This document shows, piece by piece, positions 1-5,304 of a DNA stretch of 8,951 nucleotides. How positions within the stretch are numbered: position 1 is the first letter of the stretch; each line of letters opens with the position of its first letter. Source of the stretch: an uncultured Clostridia bacterium (GTDB taxonomy: Bacteria > Bacillota > Clostridia > Oscillospirales > Ruminococcaceae). The stretch spans positions 1 to 8,951 of the forward strand of contig CALERQ010000170.1 in the NCBI GenBank assembly GCA_937907305.1, in the 5' to 3' direction. Both the position numbers and the translations under genes were made by a program. The notes beneath the pieces are model-generated. The model was not told the origin of the DNA and did no database searches. It was given only the letters and a program-made list of their open reading frames with translations.

Positions 1-81
1 AGGCTTTTCACCGCAGGCCATCAGCCCTACGGCCAGCAGGCAGCACAGGGTCAGTGTCAGTATCCAGGTCAGCTTTTTCAT
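1..81 (-). CDS. Putative lipoprotein, N-terminal fragment (runs off window)
   Basis: Only the first 27 codons are present. They read as a classic lipoprotein signal peptide: M-K-K at the start, a hydrophobic stretch (LTWILTLTLCCLLAVGL), then the lipobox L-M-A-C-G with Cys23 as the expected lipidated residue, followed by G-E-K-P. The start is supported by an AGGAGG ribosome binding site a few bases upstream. The mature protein is outside the window, so its function cannot be named; an ABC transporter substrate-binding lipoprotein is only one option. The gene lies downstream of hppA on the same strand, but a terminator and a separate candidate promoter suggest it is transcribed independently. 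Confidence 0.75.
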   Translation of the reverse strand, partial: MKKLTWILTLTLCCLLAVGLMACGEKP

Positions 82-104
82 GTTGTTTCCTCCTGTTGAT
101 GTTA

Positions 105-127
105 GGCTTACAATTAGGCGGCTTACA
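105..127. repeat. Two direct copies of GGCTTACA
   Basis: The 8-mer GGCTTACA occurs at 105-112 and again at 120-127, exactly 15 bases apart. It spans the predicted transcription start of the lipoprotein gene. The spacing and position would fit an operator, but two short copies could also be chance. Confidence 0.35.
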
Positions 128-130
128 CTA

Positions 131-160
131 AATATAACGAATGAGCGCCGCAAAATGCAA
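131..160 (-). promoter_or_regulatory. Candidate sigma-A promoter for the lipoprotein gene
   Basis: On the minus strand a -35-like TTGCAT (155-160) is separated by 18 bases from a -10-like TATATT (131-136). Transcription would start near 125, giving a leader of about 44 bases. The -35 match is weak (3 of 6) and the -10 good (5 of 6). Confidence 0.45.
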
Positions 161-167
161 CATCTAT

Positions 168-223
168 TTCATTAATAAAGTGTAATAAATCCCGCTTCAT
201 TAATAAAGTGTAATAAATCCCGC
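168..223. repeat. Exact tandem duplication of a 28-bp unit
   Basis: Bases 168-195 and 196-223 are identical 28-bp units in direct, abutting order. Each unit starts TTCATTAATAAAG and ends AATAAATCCCGC and is very AT-rich compared with its surroundings. There are only two copies and no spacer, so this is not a CRISPR array. It lies between the hppA terminator and the lipoprotein promoter. It may be a replication-slippage duplication or a doubled regulatory site. Confidence 0.9.
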
Positions 224-242
224 AAATTATTGCAGTCCCCGC

Positions 243-276
243 AAAAAATCCCCGCAGACTCGAAAGCCTGCGGGGA
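243..276 (-). terminator. Rho-independent terminator of hppA
   Basis: Read on the minus strand, a 9-bp GC-rich stem (268-276 pairing with 249-257) with a short inner helix is followed at once by a run of six T (243-248). It begins 22 bases after the hppA stop codon and separates hppA from the lipoprotein gene. Confidence 0.88.
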
Positions 277-297
277 AATATGCTTTGCGCTATCCTC

Positions 298-2385
298 TTA
301 CTTGATGATAGAGAAGTTAACTACCAGCGCGGCAAATACGATGGAAACCATCGACAGCAGCTTGATGAGGATGTTGATAGCGGGGCCGGAAGTATCCTTG
401 AAGGGATCGCCTACGGTATCGCCAACGACAGCAGCCTTGTGGGCATCGCTGCCCTTGCCGCCGTGTACGCCGCTCTCAATGTACTTCTTGGCATTATCCC
501 AGGCACCGCCGGAGTTCGCCATGAAGATAGCGAGCAGGAAGCCGGAAACGGTAGCGCCGGCCAGCATGCCTACCACGCCCTTGTAGCCCAGGATCATACC
601 GACTACGATGGGGGTCACGATGCCAACTACGGTGGGCAGGATCATCTCGTGCAGAGAAGCCTTGGTGCACAGGTCAACGCAGCGGGCATAGTCGGCATCG
701 GCTTTGCCGTCCATCAGGCCAACGATCTCCTTGAACTGACGGCGAACCTCTACTACAACGGACTGGGCTGCGCGGCCAACGGATTGCATGGTAAGCGCCG
801 CGAACACGAAAGGCAGGCAGGCGCCGATGAACAGACCAACCAGAACAACAGGGGTCATAACGGAGAAGTCATTGAAGGTAACGGCAGCGCCAACCTCTTG
901 GACCTTCTCGATGTAAGAAGCAATCAGAGCCAGAGCAGTCAGAGCAGCGGAGCCGATAGCAAAGCCCTTGCCGGTAGCGGCAGTGGTGTTGCCCAGGGAA
1001 TCCAGCGCGTCGGTACGCTCACGAACTTCGGGCTCCAGGCCGGCCATCTCGGCAATGCCGCCGGCGTTATCAGCCACGGGGCCATAGGCGTCGGTCGCCA
1101 GGGTGATGCCCAGGGTAGCCAGCATGCCTACGGCAGCCAGCGCGATGCCGTACAGACCCATGGAGGTGGAAGCGGCGCCGCCGGAAACATAGTAGGCAAC
1201 CAGGATGCACACCGCAACGATAACGATGGGCAGGATGGTGGAGAGCATGCCCAGGCCCAGACCGCCGATCATGATAGTGGCGGAACCGGTCAGGGCGGTG
1301 TCAGCCAGGCCCTGGGTGGGCTTGTAGGTGTCGGAAGTAAAGTACTCGGTGGAAGCGCCGATGAGAACGCCGGCAACCAGACCGGCCAGGATCGCGAAGT
1401 AGATACCGGTGTACTCGGTGCCCAGTACGCCGCGAACCAGGAAGAAGGCAGCGATGGCGATGATAAGAGCACTCAGGTTGGTGCCGCGGCGCAGAGCGGA
1501 AAGCAGGGTGCGCTGATCGGTGGATTCACCGGTGCGTACAAAGAAGGTGCCGATAATGGAAGCCAGAATACCCAGGGCTGCCATGATCATGGGCAGGGCC
1601 ATGGCCTTCAGCTCGCCGCCAAAGGCAGCAACGCCCAGCGCGGAAGCGGAAATGATGGAGCCAACATAGCTCTCGTACAGGTCAGCGCCCATACCGGCTA
1701 CATCGCCTACATTATCGCCTACATTATCGGCAATAACAGCGGGGTTGCGGGGGTCATCCTCGGGGATGCCGGCCTCGACCTTACCCACCAGGTCAGCGCC
1801 TACATCGGCAGCCTTGGTGTAGATACCGCCGCCGACACGGGCAAACAGAGCCATGGAGGAAGCGCCCATACCAAAGGTCAGCATAGCGCTGGTGATGGCA
1901 GAGGGATCCAGCTTAAAGACGAACTTCAGCAGGGTGAACCAGATGGAAATATCCAAAAGGCCCAGGCCTACTACGGTAAAGCCCATAACAGAACCGGCGG
2001 AAAACGCAACGCGCAGGCCGCGGTTCAGGCTGCTGCGGCAGGCATTGGCGGTGCGGCAGTTGGCCTTGGTGGCTATGCGCATGCCGATGAAGCCGGACAG
2101 ACCGGAGAAGAAACCGCCGGTAACGAACGCAAAGGGAACAAACCAGGTCAGCAGACCGGTAGCAGCCATGATGCACAGCACAACGAACATGCAGGCAAAG
2201 AAGATGGCTACGATGGTGTACTGGCGCTTCAGATAGGCGTTAGCGCCTTCGCGGATAGATGCAGAGATCTTCTGCATCAGCGGGGTGCCTTCCTCAAACT
2301 TCAGGACCTTCTTCGCGGTGAGCAGTGCAAACAGCAGCGCGATGACGGAGCCGAGGAAAGTCAAGAGAACAAGAACTTTCTCCAT
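298..2385 (-). CDS. hppA: Membrane-bound ion-translocating pyrophosphatase (K+-dependent type)
   Basis: This 695-residue integral membrane enzyme hydrolyses cytoplasmic pyrophosphate and uses the energy to pump Na+ and/or H+ out across the membrane. The family hallmarks are intact: DVGADLVGKVE at 194-204, the acidic metal-pyrophosphate motif DNVGDNVGD at 220-228, DAYGPVADNAGG at 432-443 and GDTVGDPFKD near 655-664. Length and about 16 hydrophobic segments are normal for the family. The motif GNTTAATGKG (465-474) has Ala469 and Gly472 where K+-independent enzymes carry Lys and Thr, so K+ stimulation is expected. Glu238 in GADLYESY sits at the position typical of Na+-pumping members; plant H+ pumps carry it one helical turn later. 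The start is set by an AAGGAGG site 10 bases upstream. It is monocistronic, with its own promoter and terminator. The family is certain; the pumped ion is inferred. Confidence 0.97.
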   Translation of the reverse strand: MEKVLVLLTFLGSVIALLFALLTAKKVLKFEEGTPLMQKISASIREGANAYLKRQYTIVAIFFACMFVVLCIMAATGLLTWFVPFAFVTGGFFSGLSGFIGMRIATKANCRTANACRSSLNRGLRVAFSAGSVMGFTVVGLGLLDISIWFTLLKFVFKLDPSAITSAMLTFGMGASSMALFARVGGGIYTKAADVGADLVGKVEAGIPEDDPRNPAVIADNVGDNVGDVAGMGADLYESYVGSIISASALGVAAFGGELKAMALPMIMAALGILASIIGTFFVRTGESTDQRTLLSALRRGTNLSALIIAIAAFFLVRGVLGTEYTGIYFAILAGLVAGVLIGASTEYFTSDTYKPTQGLADTALTGSATIMIGGLGLGMLSTILPIVIVAVCILVAYYVSGGAASTSMGLYGIALAAVGMLATLGITLATDAYGPVADNAGGIAEMAGLEPEVRERTDALDSLGNTTAATGKGFAIGSAALTALALIASYIEKVQEVGAAVTFNDFSVMTPVVLVGLFIGACLPFVFAALTMQSVGRAAQSVVVEVRRQFKEIVGLMDGKADADYARCVDLCTKASLHEMILPTVVGIVTPIVVGMILGYKGVVGMLAGATVSGFLLAIFMANSGGAWDNAKKYIESGVHGGKGSDAHKAAVVGDTVGDPFKDTSGPAINILIKLLSMVSIVFAALVVNFSIIK

Positions 2386-2402
2386 TTTGTTTTAGCCTCC
2401 TT

Positions 2403-2412
2403 GTGAATTCAC
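2403..2412. promoter_or_regulatory. 10-bp perfect palindrome in the hppA 5' leader
   Basis: GTGAATTCAC is a perfect palindrome lying between the predicted hppA transcription start (about 2423) and its ribosome binding site (about 2396-2402). It could be an operator half-site pair, but a palindrome this short can arise by chance. Confidence 0.3.
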
Positions 2413-2429
2413 GATAAAGTGTCTATCAA

Positions 2430-2458
2430 ATAATACCGAAAAATGGGGCCGTTGTCAA
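2430..2458 (-). promoter_or_regulatory. Strong sigma-A promoter of hppA
   Basis: On the minus strand a perfect -35 TTGACA (2453-2458) is followed after exactly 17 bases by a -10 TATTAT (2430-2435, 5 of 6 matches). Transcription would start near 2423, leaving a leader of about 38 bases that includes the AAGGAGG site. This is the best promoter match in the window and suggests substantial basal expression. An 8-bp inverted repeat, AAAGTGTC at 2416-2423 and GACACTTT at 2471-2478, flanks it. Confidence 0.85.
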
Positions 2459-2496
2459 GGTGTTGGGGCCGACACTTTGCCCAAAAACTAACCAAA

Positions 2497-2551
2497 TTTT
2501 TGAGATTTTCGCTCAAAAAGAACGCCATCTCGCACAAGGCAAAATGGCGTT
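2497..2551 (-). terminator. Hairpins after lrgB, probable terminator of the MGMT-mscS-lrgAB cluster
   Basis: An 8-bp perfect stem (AACGCCAT at 2521-2528, ATGGCGTT at 2544-2551) with a 15-base loop is followed on the minus strand by CTTTTT (2515-2520). Those T residues also form one arm of a second, AT-rich hairpin (TTTTTGAG at 2497-2504, CTCAAAAA at 2512-2519). The stem lies about 130 bases past the lrgB stop and upstream of the hppA promoter, where the four-gene transcript should end. The large loop and long distance make the call moderate. Confidence 0.55.
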
Positions 2552-2683
2552 GATTCCGGTACTTTTCCGGCTGCTTTTTTGTCAAAGGATTAACAAGTTC
2601 CGCCATGCGGAAGACGCATCGGTGCTATGTTGTGATACTTCCACAAACATTGGCGTATTTTTGGCCCAAATCAGCGCAAAACA

Positions 2684-3376
2684 TCAAATCAGATTGCCCA
2701 AAAACGGCGCGATCACCACCGTCAGCAGGGCGGTGATCACCAGTGAAAGGCTGCCCATGGCGCCTTCCACCTCGCCCAGCTCCAGCGCCTTTACCGTGCC
2801 AAAGGCGTGGCTGCCGCAGCCCATGGCCACGCCCTGCGCCACCCGGTCAGTCACATGGAACCACCGCAGCACCTGCGGCCCCATGATGTTCCCAAAGATG
2901 CCGGTGATGGAAATGGCCGCCATGGTGATACCGCCGGTGCCGCCCAGCTCCTCGGCCAGCGGCATGCCCACCGCTCCCGTTACCGATTTGGGGATCAGCG
3001 TTACAAAGTCGTAGTGCCCCAGCCGGAACACCAGCGCCACGGCCAGCACGCACAGGGCGTTCACCGCCACCCCGGTCAGAATGCCGGCCACGATGGCCAG
3101 GGGGTACTCCCGCAGCTTCTGGATCTGGCGGTATAGCGGCAGCGCCAGGCAGGCGGTAGCCGGGGTCAGCAGGTAGGTGATATACTGGGCGCTTTGGTTG
3201 TAGGCGTCGTAGTCGATATCAAAAATGAGCAGCGCCCCGATGAGCAGCGCCAGGCAGATAAGGATAGGATTGGCCAACGGGTGCCCGATCCGATCGCTGA
3301 TGCGGAAGGATATCACATAGATGATCAGGGTCAGTGCGGCCCCAAAGTAAGCGGAAAAGGCAATGTAATCATTCAT
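2684..3376 (-). CDS. lrgB: LrgB/CidB family membrane protein
   Basis: This 230-residue polytopic membrane protein is the larger partner of the LrgA/LrgB pair. The family was first described as murein-hydrolase and lysis modulators; in Bacillus and Streptococcus related pairs act in pyruvate transport. Diagnostic segments are visible: LLTPATACLALPLY at 69-82, PKSVTGAVGMPLAEELGG at 129-146, SITGIFGNIMGPQVL at 156-170, and GCGSHAFGTVKALE at 186-199. Six to seven hydrophobic helices span most of the length. The start at 3376 is preferred because a GGGAGGA site lies 8 bases upstream and the protein then has normal family length. An in-frame ATG at 3445 would add a basic, non-family extension inside lrgA. 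The gene overlaps the lrgA stop by 8 bases, so the two are probably translationally coupled. Family is sure; lysis versus metabolite transport cannot be decided from sequence. Confidence 0.95.
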   Translation of the reverse strand: MNDYIAFSAYFGAALTLIIYVISFRISDRIGHPLANPILICLALLIGALLIFDIDYDAYNQSAQYITYLLTPATACLALPLYRQIQKLREYPLAIVAGILTGVAVNALCVLAVALVFRLGHYDFVTLIPKSVTGAVGMPLAEELGGTGGITMAAISITGIFGNIMGPQVLRWFHVTDRVAQGVAMGCGSHAFGTVKALELGEVEGAMGSLSLVITALLTVVIAPFLGNLI

Positions 3377-3743
3377 GCTTTTTGTCCTCCCGCCGTTTGG
3401 CCTCCTGCCGGCCCACCGCCTGGGCGGCCTTGCCGCTGATGCCAATGACCAGTGTAGTGCCCAGAATGCCCAGCAGCACCACCGGCCCGCCCATCACTGC
3501 CAGATATTCCGGCTGGGTGATAAGCGCTACTGTGGGCGCAACAAACAGCACCGGCATAATGGAGATAAAGAAATCCGCGACGGTGCTGATCTGCTCCGGC
3601 TTGATGAGCCCGGTCAGCAGCGCCACCAGCATCAGGATCAGTCCGTACACGCTGGCGGGAATGGGCAGCGGCAGCAGATATTTAATGAGCTCCGCCACGG
3701 CGCACACCGCGGCGATAATGGCAGATTGCCTTAGAATTTTCAT
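3369..3743 (-). CDS. lrgA: LrgA/CidA family (holin-like) membrane protein
   Basis: This 124-residue protein has four predicted transmembrane helices (about 6-24, 28-46, 56-74 and 82-105). The family motif LPLPIPASVYGLILM lies at 24-38, and a charged cytoplasmic tail ends RREDKKHE. LrgA/CidA proteins resemble phage holins in size and topology and act with LrgB, either in controlling autolysis or, in some Firmicutes, as part of a pyruvate transporter. It precedes lrgB with an 8-base overlap, the usual order. The gap to mscS upstream is 46 bases with no clear promoter. A GAAGGA site lies 14 bases before the ATG, slightly far, so its own initiation may be modest. Confidence 0.94.
   Translation of the reverse strand: MKILRQSAIIAAVCAVAELIKYLLPLPIPASVYGLILMLVALLTGLIKPEQISTVADFFISIMPVLFVAPTVALITQPEYLAVMGGPVVLLGILGTTLVIGISGKAAQAVGRQEAKRREDKKHE
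3385..3391 (-). promoter_or_regulatory. Ribosome binding site fixing the lrgB start
   Basis: GGGAGGA on the minus strand, 8 bases before the ATG at 3374-3376 and inside the last codons of lrgA. It supports the 230-residue LrgB over the longer in-frame reading from 3445. Confidence 0.8.
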
Positions 3744-3789
3744 GGGTATTTCATTCGTCCTTCGGTTCGCAAAAATAGGAGAGAGCGCC

Positions 3790-4671
3790 TTACTGGATCA
3801 CATGGACATCCAGCTGGTTAAAGGGGATGGCAATGCCGTTCTGGTCCAGCACATCCTTTATCGCCTGGTTGATGCTCCACGCCTCATCCCAGTAGTCGGT
3901 GGTTTTTACCCAGTAGTGCAGGCCCAGCACCACGCTGCTGTCGCCCAGCTCCTTTACATACACCAGTGCCTTTTCGGGGTTCACCAGCGGCTTGCGGCTT
4001 TTGATGAGCTCCGTCAGCAGTTCAATGGCCCGGGTGGTGTCGGCTTCATAGGCTATGCCCACCGTGGTGGAAAGCCGCCGCACCGGCAGTACATTATAGT
4101 TGGTGATGTTCCCGGCCGAGAGATTCCCATTGGGAATGGTGATGATCTTGTTATCGGTCATGCGCAGCGTGGTAAAGAACAACCCGATTTCCACCACCGT
4201 CCCCTCGATGTCCGAAGCGGTCTTGATGTAATCCCCGGTCTTAAAGGGATGCAGGAACATGATAATGAGTCCGCCCGCAAAGTTGGAAAGACTGCCCTGC
4301 AATGCCAGGCCCACCGTTACGCCGATGGAACCCAGCAGTGCCACAAAGCTCGCCGTCGGCACCCCCAAAAAGTCCGCGATGAAATAAATCAGCAGTGCCC
4401 ACAGCGCCACCCGCACCAGCGAGCGCACAAATTTGGCCATGCCGGGGTCGATCTTTGTTTTGTTATCCAGCAGCGCCACCCGGCTCAGGAATTTTTCGAT
4501 GAGCCAGCGCCCTACAAAAAAGATGACCAGCGCCAGCGCGATATGCCACAGGGCATTCAGCACCACCGGTGAGGCGGTCTTGATGAACTTCTGTATTGCG
4601 GTCAGCGATTCCTGAATATCAGGTACCTCCTGCAGGTCGGCCGCGGCGGTCGTCAGTGCAAAAAATCTCAT
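3790..4671 (-). CDS. mscS: Small-conductance mechanosensitive channel, MscS family
   Basis: This 293-residue protein is a turgor-gated channel that opens under membrane tension to release solutes after osmotic downshock. Three transmembrane helices are visible at about 38-57, 83-103 and 106-140. The pore-lining third helix carries the Gly/Ala-rich pattern GSIGVTVGLALQGSLSNFAGG (114-134), followed by MFLHPFKTGDYI leading into the beta domain. The conserved IPNGNLSAGNITNYN region lies at 179-193, and the C-terminal alpha/beta cap ends near 290. Length matches the compact E. coli MscS class. An AAGGAG site 7 bases upstream supports the start. It is second in the cluster, 18 bases after the MGMT-like gene, so it is probably cotranscribed with it and with lrgAB. 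Which solutes pass cannot be read from the sequence. Confidence 0.96.
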   Translation of the reverse strand: MRFFALTTAAADLQEVPDIQESLTAIQKFIKTASPVVLNALWHIALALVIFFVGRWLIEKFLSRVALLDNKTKIDPGMAKFVRSLVRVALWALLIYFIADFLGVPTASFVALLGSIGVTVGLALQGSLSNFAGGLIIMFLHPFKTGDYIKTASDIEGTVVEIGLFFTTLRMTDNKIITIPNGNLSAGNITNYNVLPVRRLSTTVGIAYEADTTRAIELLTELIKSRKPLVNPEKALVYVKELGDSSVVLGLHYWVKTTDYWDEAWSINQAIKDVLDQNGIAIPFNQLDVHVIQ

Positions 4672-4689
4672 GGTTCTCTCCTTGTCCTA

Positions 4690-5016
4690 TTACAGCGTTT
4701 CATCTTCCCCGGACCACAGGTGCCGGGCCATATCCACCCGCCCGTCCGGCAGGAAGGTGACCCCCTCCGCTTCCAGCAGCGCCCGCTGCGCCCCCGGTCC
4801 GCCAAAGGCAAAGCCCGGCGCCAGGCTCCCGTCCCGGAATACCACCCGGTGGCAGGGCGTATTGCCGGGGTCAGGGTTGCGGTGCAGTGCCCCGCCCACA
4901 ATGCGGGAAGCCCGTGGACTGCCCGCCAGCATCGCGATCTGTCCGTAGGTAGCCACTTTCCCGGCCGGGATGCGGCGTACCGCCTCATATACCGCCCGGT
5001 AGAAATTTTCCTGCAT
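4690..5016 (-). CDS. MGMT-like DNA alkyltransferase (DNA-binding domain only)
   Basis: The 108-residue product matches the DNA-binding and methyl-acceptor domain of O6-alkylguanine-DNA alkyltransferases and lacks the N-terminal domain of Ada or Ogt. Features seen: IPAGKVATYGQIA at 16-28 (helix-turn-helix region), the arginine-finger segment RASRIVGGALHRNP at 35-48, and the acceptor motif PCHRVV at 54-59 with Cys55, with Glu84 in LLEAEGV completing the expected Cys-His-Glu set. Alkyltransferase-like (ATL) proteins such as E. coli YbaZ have Trp at the cysteine, so this short protein could still accept alkyl groups; this is inferred. The start at 5016 is set by an AGAGGGGG site 9 bases upstream and a promoter at 5048-5076 that lies inside any longer reading. 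It leads the cluster with mscS and lrgAB. Confidence 0.88.
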   Translation of the reverse strand: MQENFYRAVYEAVRRIPAGKVATYGQIAMLAGSPRASRIVGGALHRNPDPGNTPCHRVVFRDGSLAPGFAFGGPGAQRALLEAEGVTFLPDGRVDMARHLWSGEDETL

Positions 5017-5025
5017 TTCCGCTTG

Positions 5026-5033
5026 CCCCCTCT
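5026..5033 (-). promoter_or_regulatory. Ribosome binding site of the MGMT-like gene
   Basis: AGAGGGGG on the minus strand, 9 bases before the ATG at 5014-5016. Together with the promoter immediately upstream it selects the 108-residue product over a 195-residue in-frame reading from 5277. Confidence 0.7.
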
Positions 5034-5047
5034 TGGAATAGTATCTT

Positions 5048-5076
5048 ATTATATCACACAGCTTCTCCATTGTCGA
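5048..5076 (-). promoter_or_regulatory. Promoter of the MGMT-mscS-lrgAB cluster
   Basis: On the minus strand a -35 TCGACA (5071-5076, 5 of 6) precedes by 17 bases a perfect -10 TATAAT (5048-5053), which also carries the extended TGA just upstream. Transcription would begin near 5041, about 25 bases before the first ATG. No other convincing promoter was seen before mscS, lrgA or lrgB, so it probably drives all four genes. Confidence 0.82.
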
Positions 5077-5121
5077 GAAATTGCGCGGCATTTCCTCGCC
5101 CGGTTTCTGCAGCATCCCGGC

Positions 5122-5212
5122 TGGGGCCCGCAGGGCCGAGGGACTTCGCCCCTCGTGGGCGGCCTTCGGCCGCCCCCAAAGCCGCCTGCGGCGGCTTGCC
5201 CTGCGGGCCCCA
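5122..5212. repeat. 91-bp cloverleaf palindrome in the divergent intergenic region
   Basis: A perfect 15-bp outer stem pairs 5122-5136 with 5198-5212, and two more G-C pairs follow outside one mismatch (5119-5120 with 5214-5215). Inside are three consecutive hairpins: 5137-5155 (6-bp stem), 5157-5175 (8-bp stem GGGCGGCC, 3-base loop TTC) and 5179-5197 (8-bp stem AAGCCGCC, 3-base loop TGC). The junctions are only 0, 1, 3 and 0 bases long. It lies between the promoters of the MGMT-like gene and trkA, in neither transcript by the predicted starts. The symmetry means it can fold on either strand. It is not a tRNA. Related arms occur at 8909-8946. No known family is recognised; a REP-like or other dispersed palindromic repeat is likely. 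Confidence 0.85.
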
Positions 5213-5236
5213 ACCTCTGCACATCCCCGCCGCCCC

Positions 5237-5265
5237 TTGCAAATTCCCGCCAAAAGCGATAGAAT
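5237..5265 (+). promoter_or_regulatory. Candidate promoter of trkA
   Basis: TTGCAA (5237-5242, 4 of 6) and TAGAAT (5260-5265, 5 of 6) are separated by exactly 17 bases. The start would be near 5272, leaving a leader of about 33 bases with an AAGGGAG ribosome binding site at 5292-5298. Confidence 0.6.
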
Positions 5266-5304
5266 AGACCCATACACTCACTACCAAAACCAAGGGAGAA
5301 CACT

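Noticed and set aside
168..223. CRISPR array
   Set aside because: Two abutting copies without spacers and no cas genes; a tandem duplication only.
280..2406. 708-residue open frame on the plus strand opposite hppA
   Set aside because: It is the antisense shadow of hppA in GC-rich DNA. Its product is Gly/Gln/Asp-rich low-complexity sequence with no recognisable family, while the minus strand encodes a clear pyrophosphatase.
2409..2606. 65-residue minus-strand frame between lrgB and hppA
   Set aside because: It has no ribosome binding site and runs through the hairpins and the hppA promoter.
2684..3445. 253-residue version of LrgB
   Set aside because: The added 23 residues are Arg/Pro-rich, lie inside lrgA and do not resemble the family; the internal ATG at 3376 has a good ribosome binding site.
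3334..4572. 412-residue plus-strand frame opposite lrgA and mscS
   Set aside because: Runs antisense across two well-supported genes and their gap, with no recognisable domain.
5122..5212. tRNA gene reading of the cloverleaf
   Set aside because: Arm lengths, the 15-bp closing stem, 3-base loops and the absence of T-loop and anticodon-loop sequences exclude a tRNA.
4690..5277. 195-residue version of the MGMT-like protein
   Set aside because: The extra N-terminus translates the cloverleaf palindrome and the promoter; a good promoter and ribosome binding site place the start at 5016.
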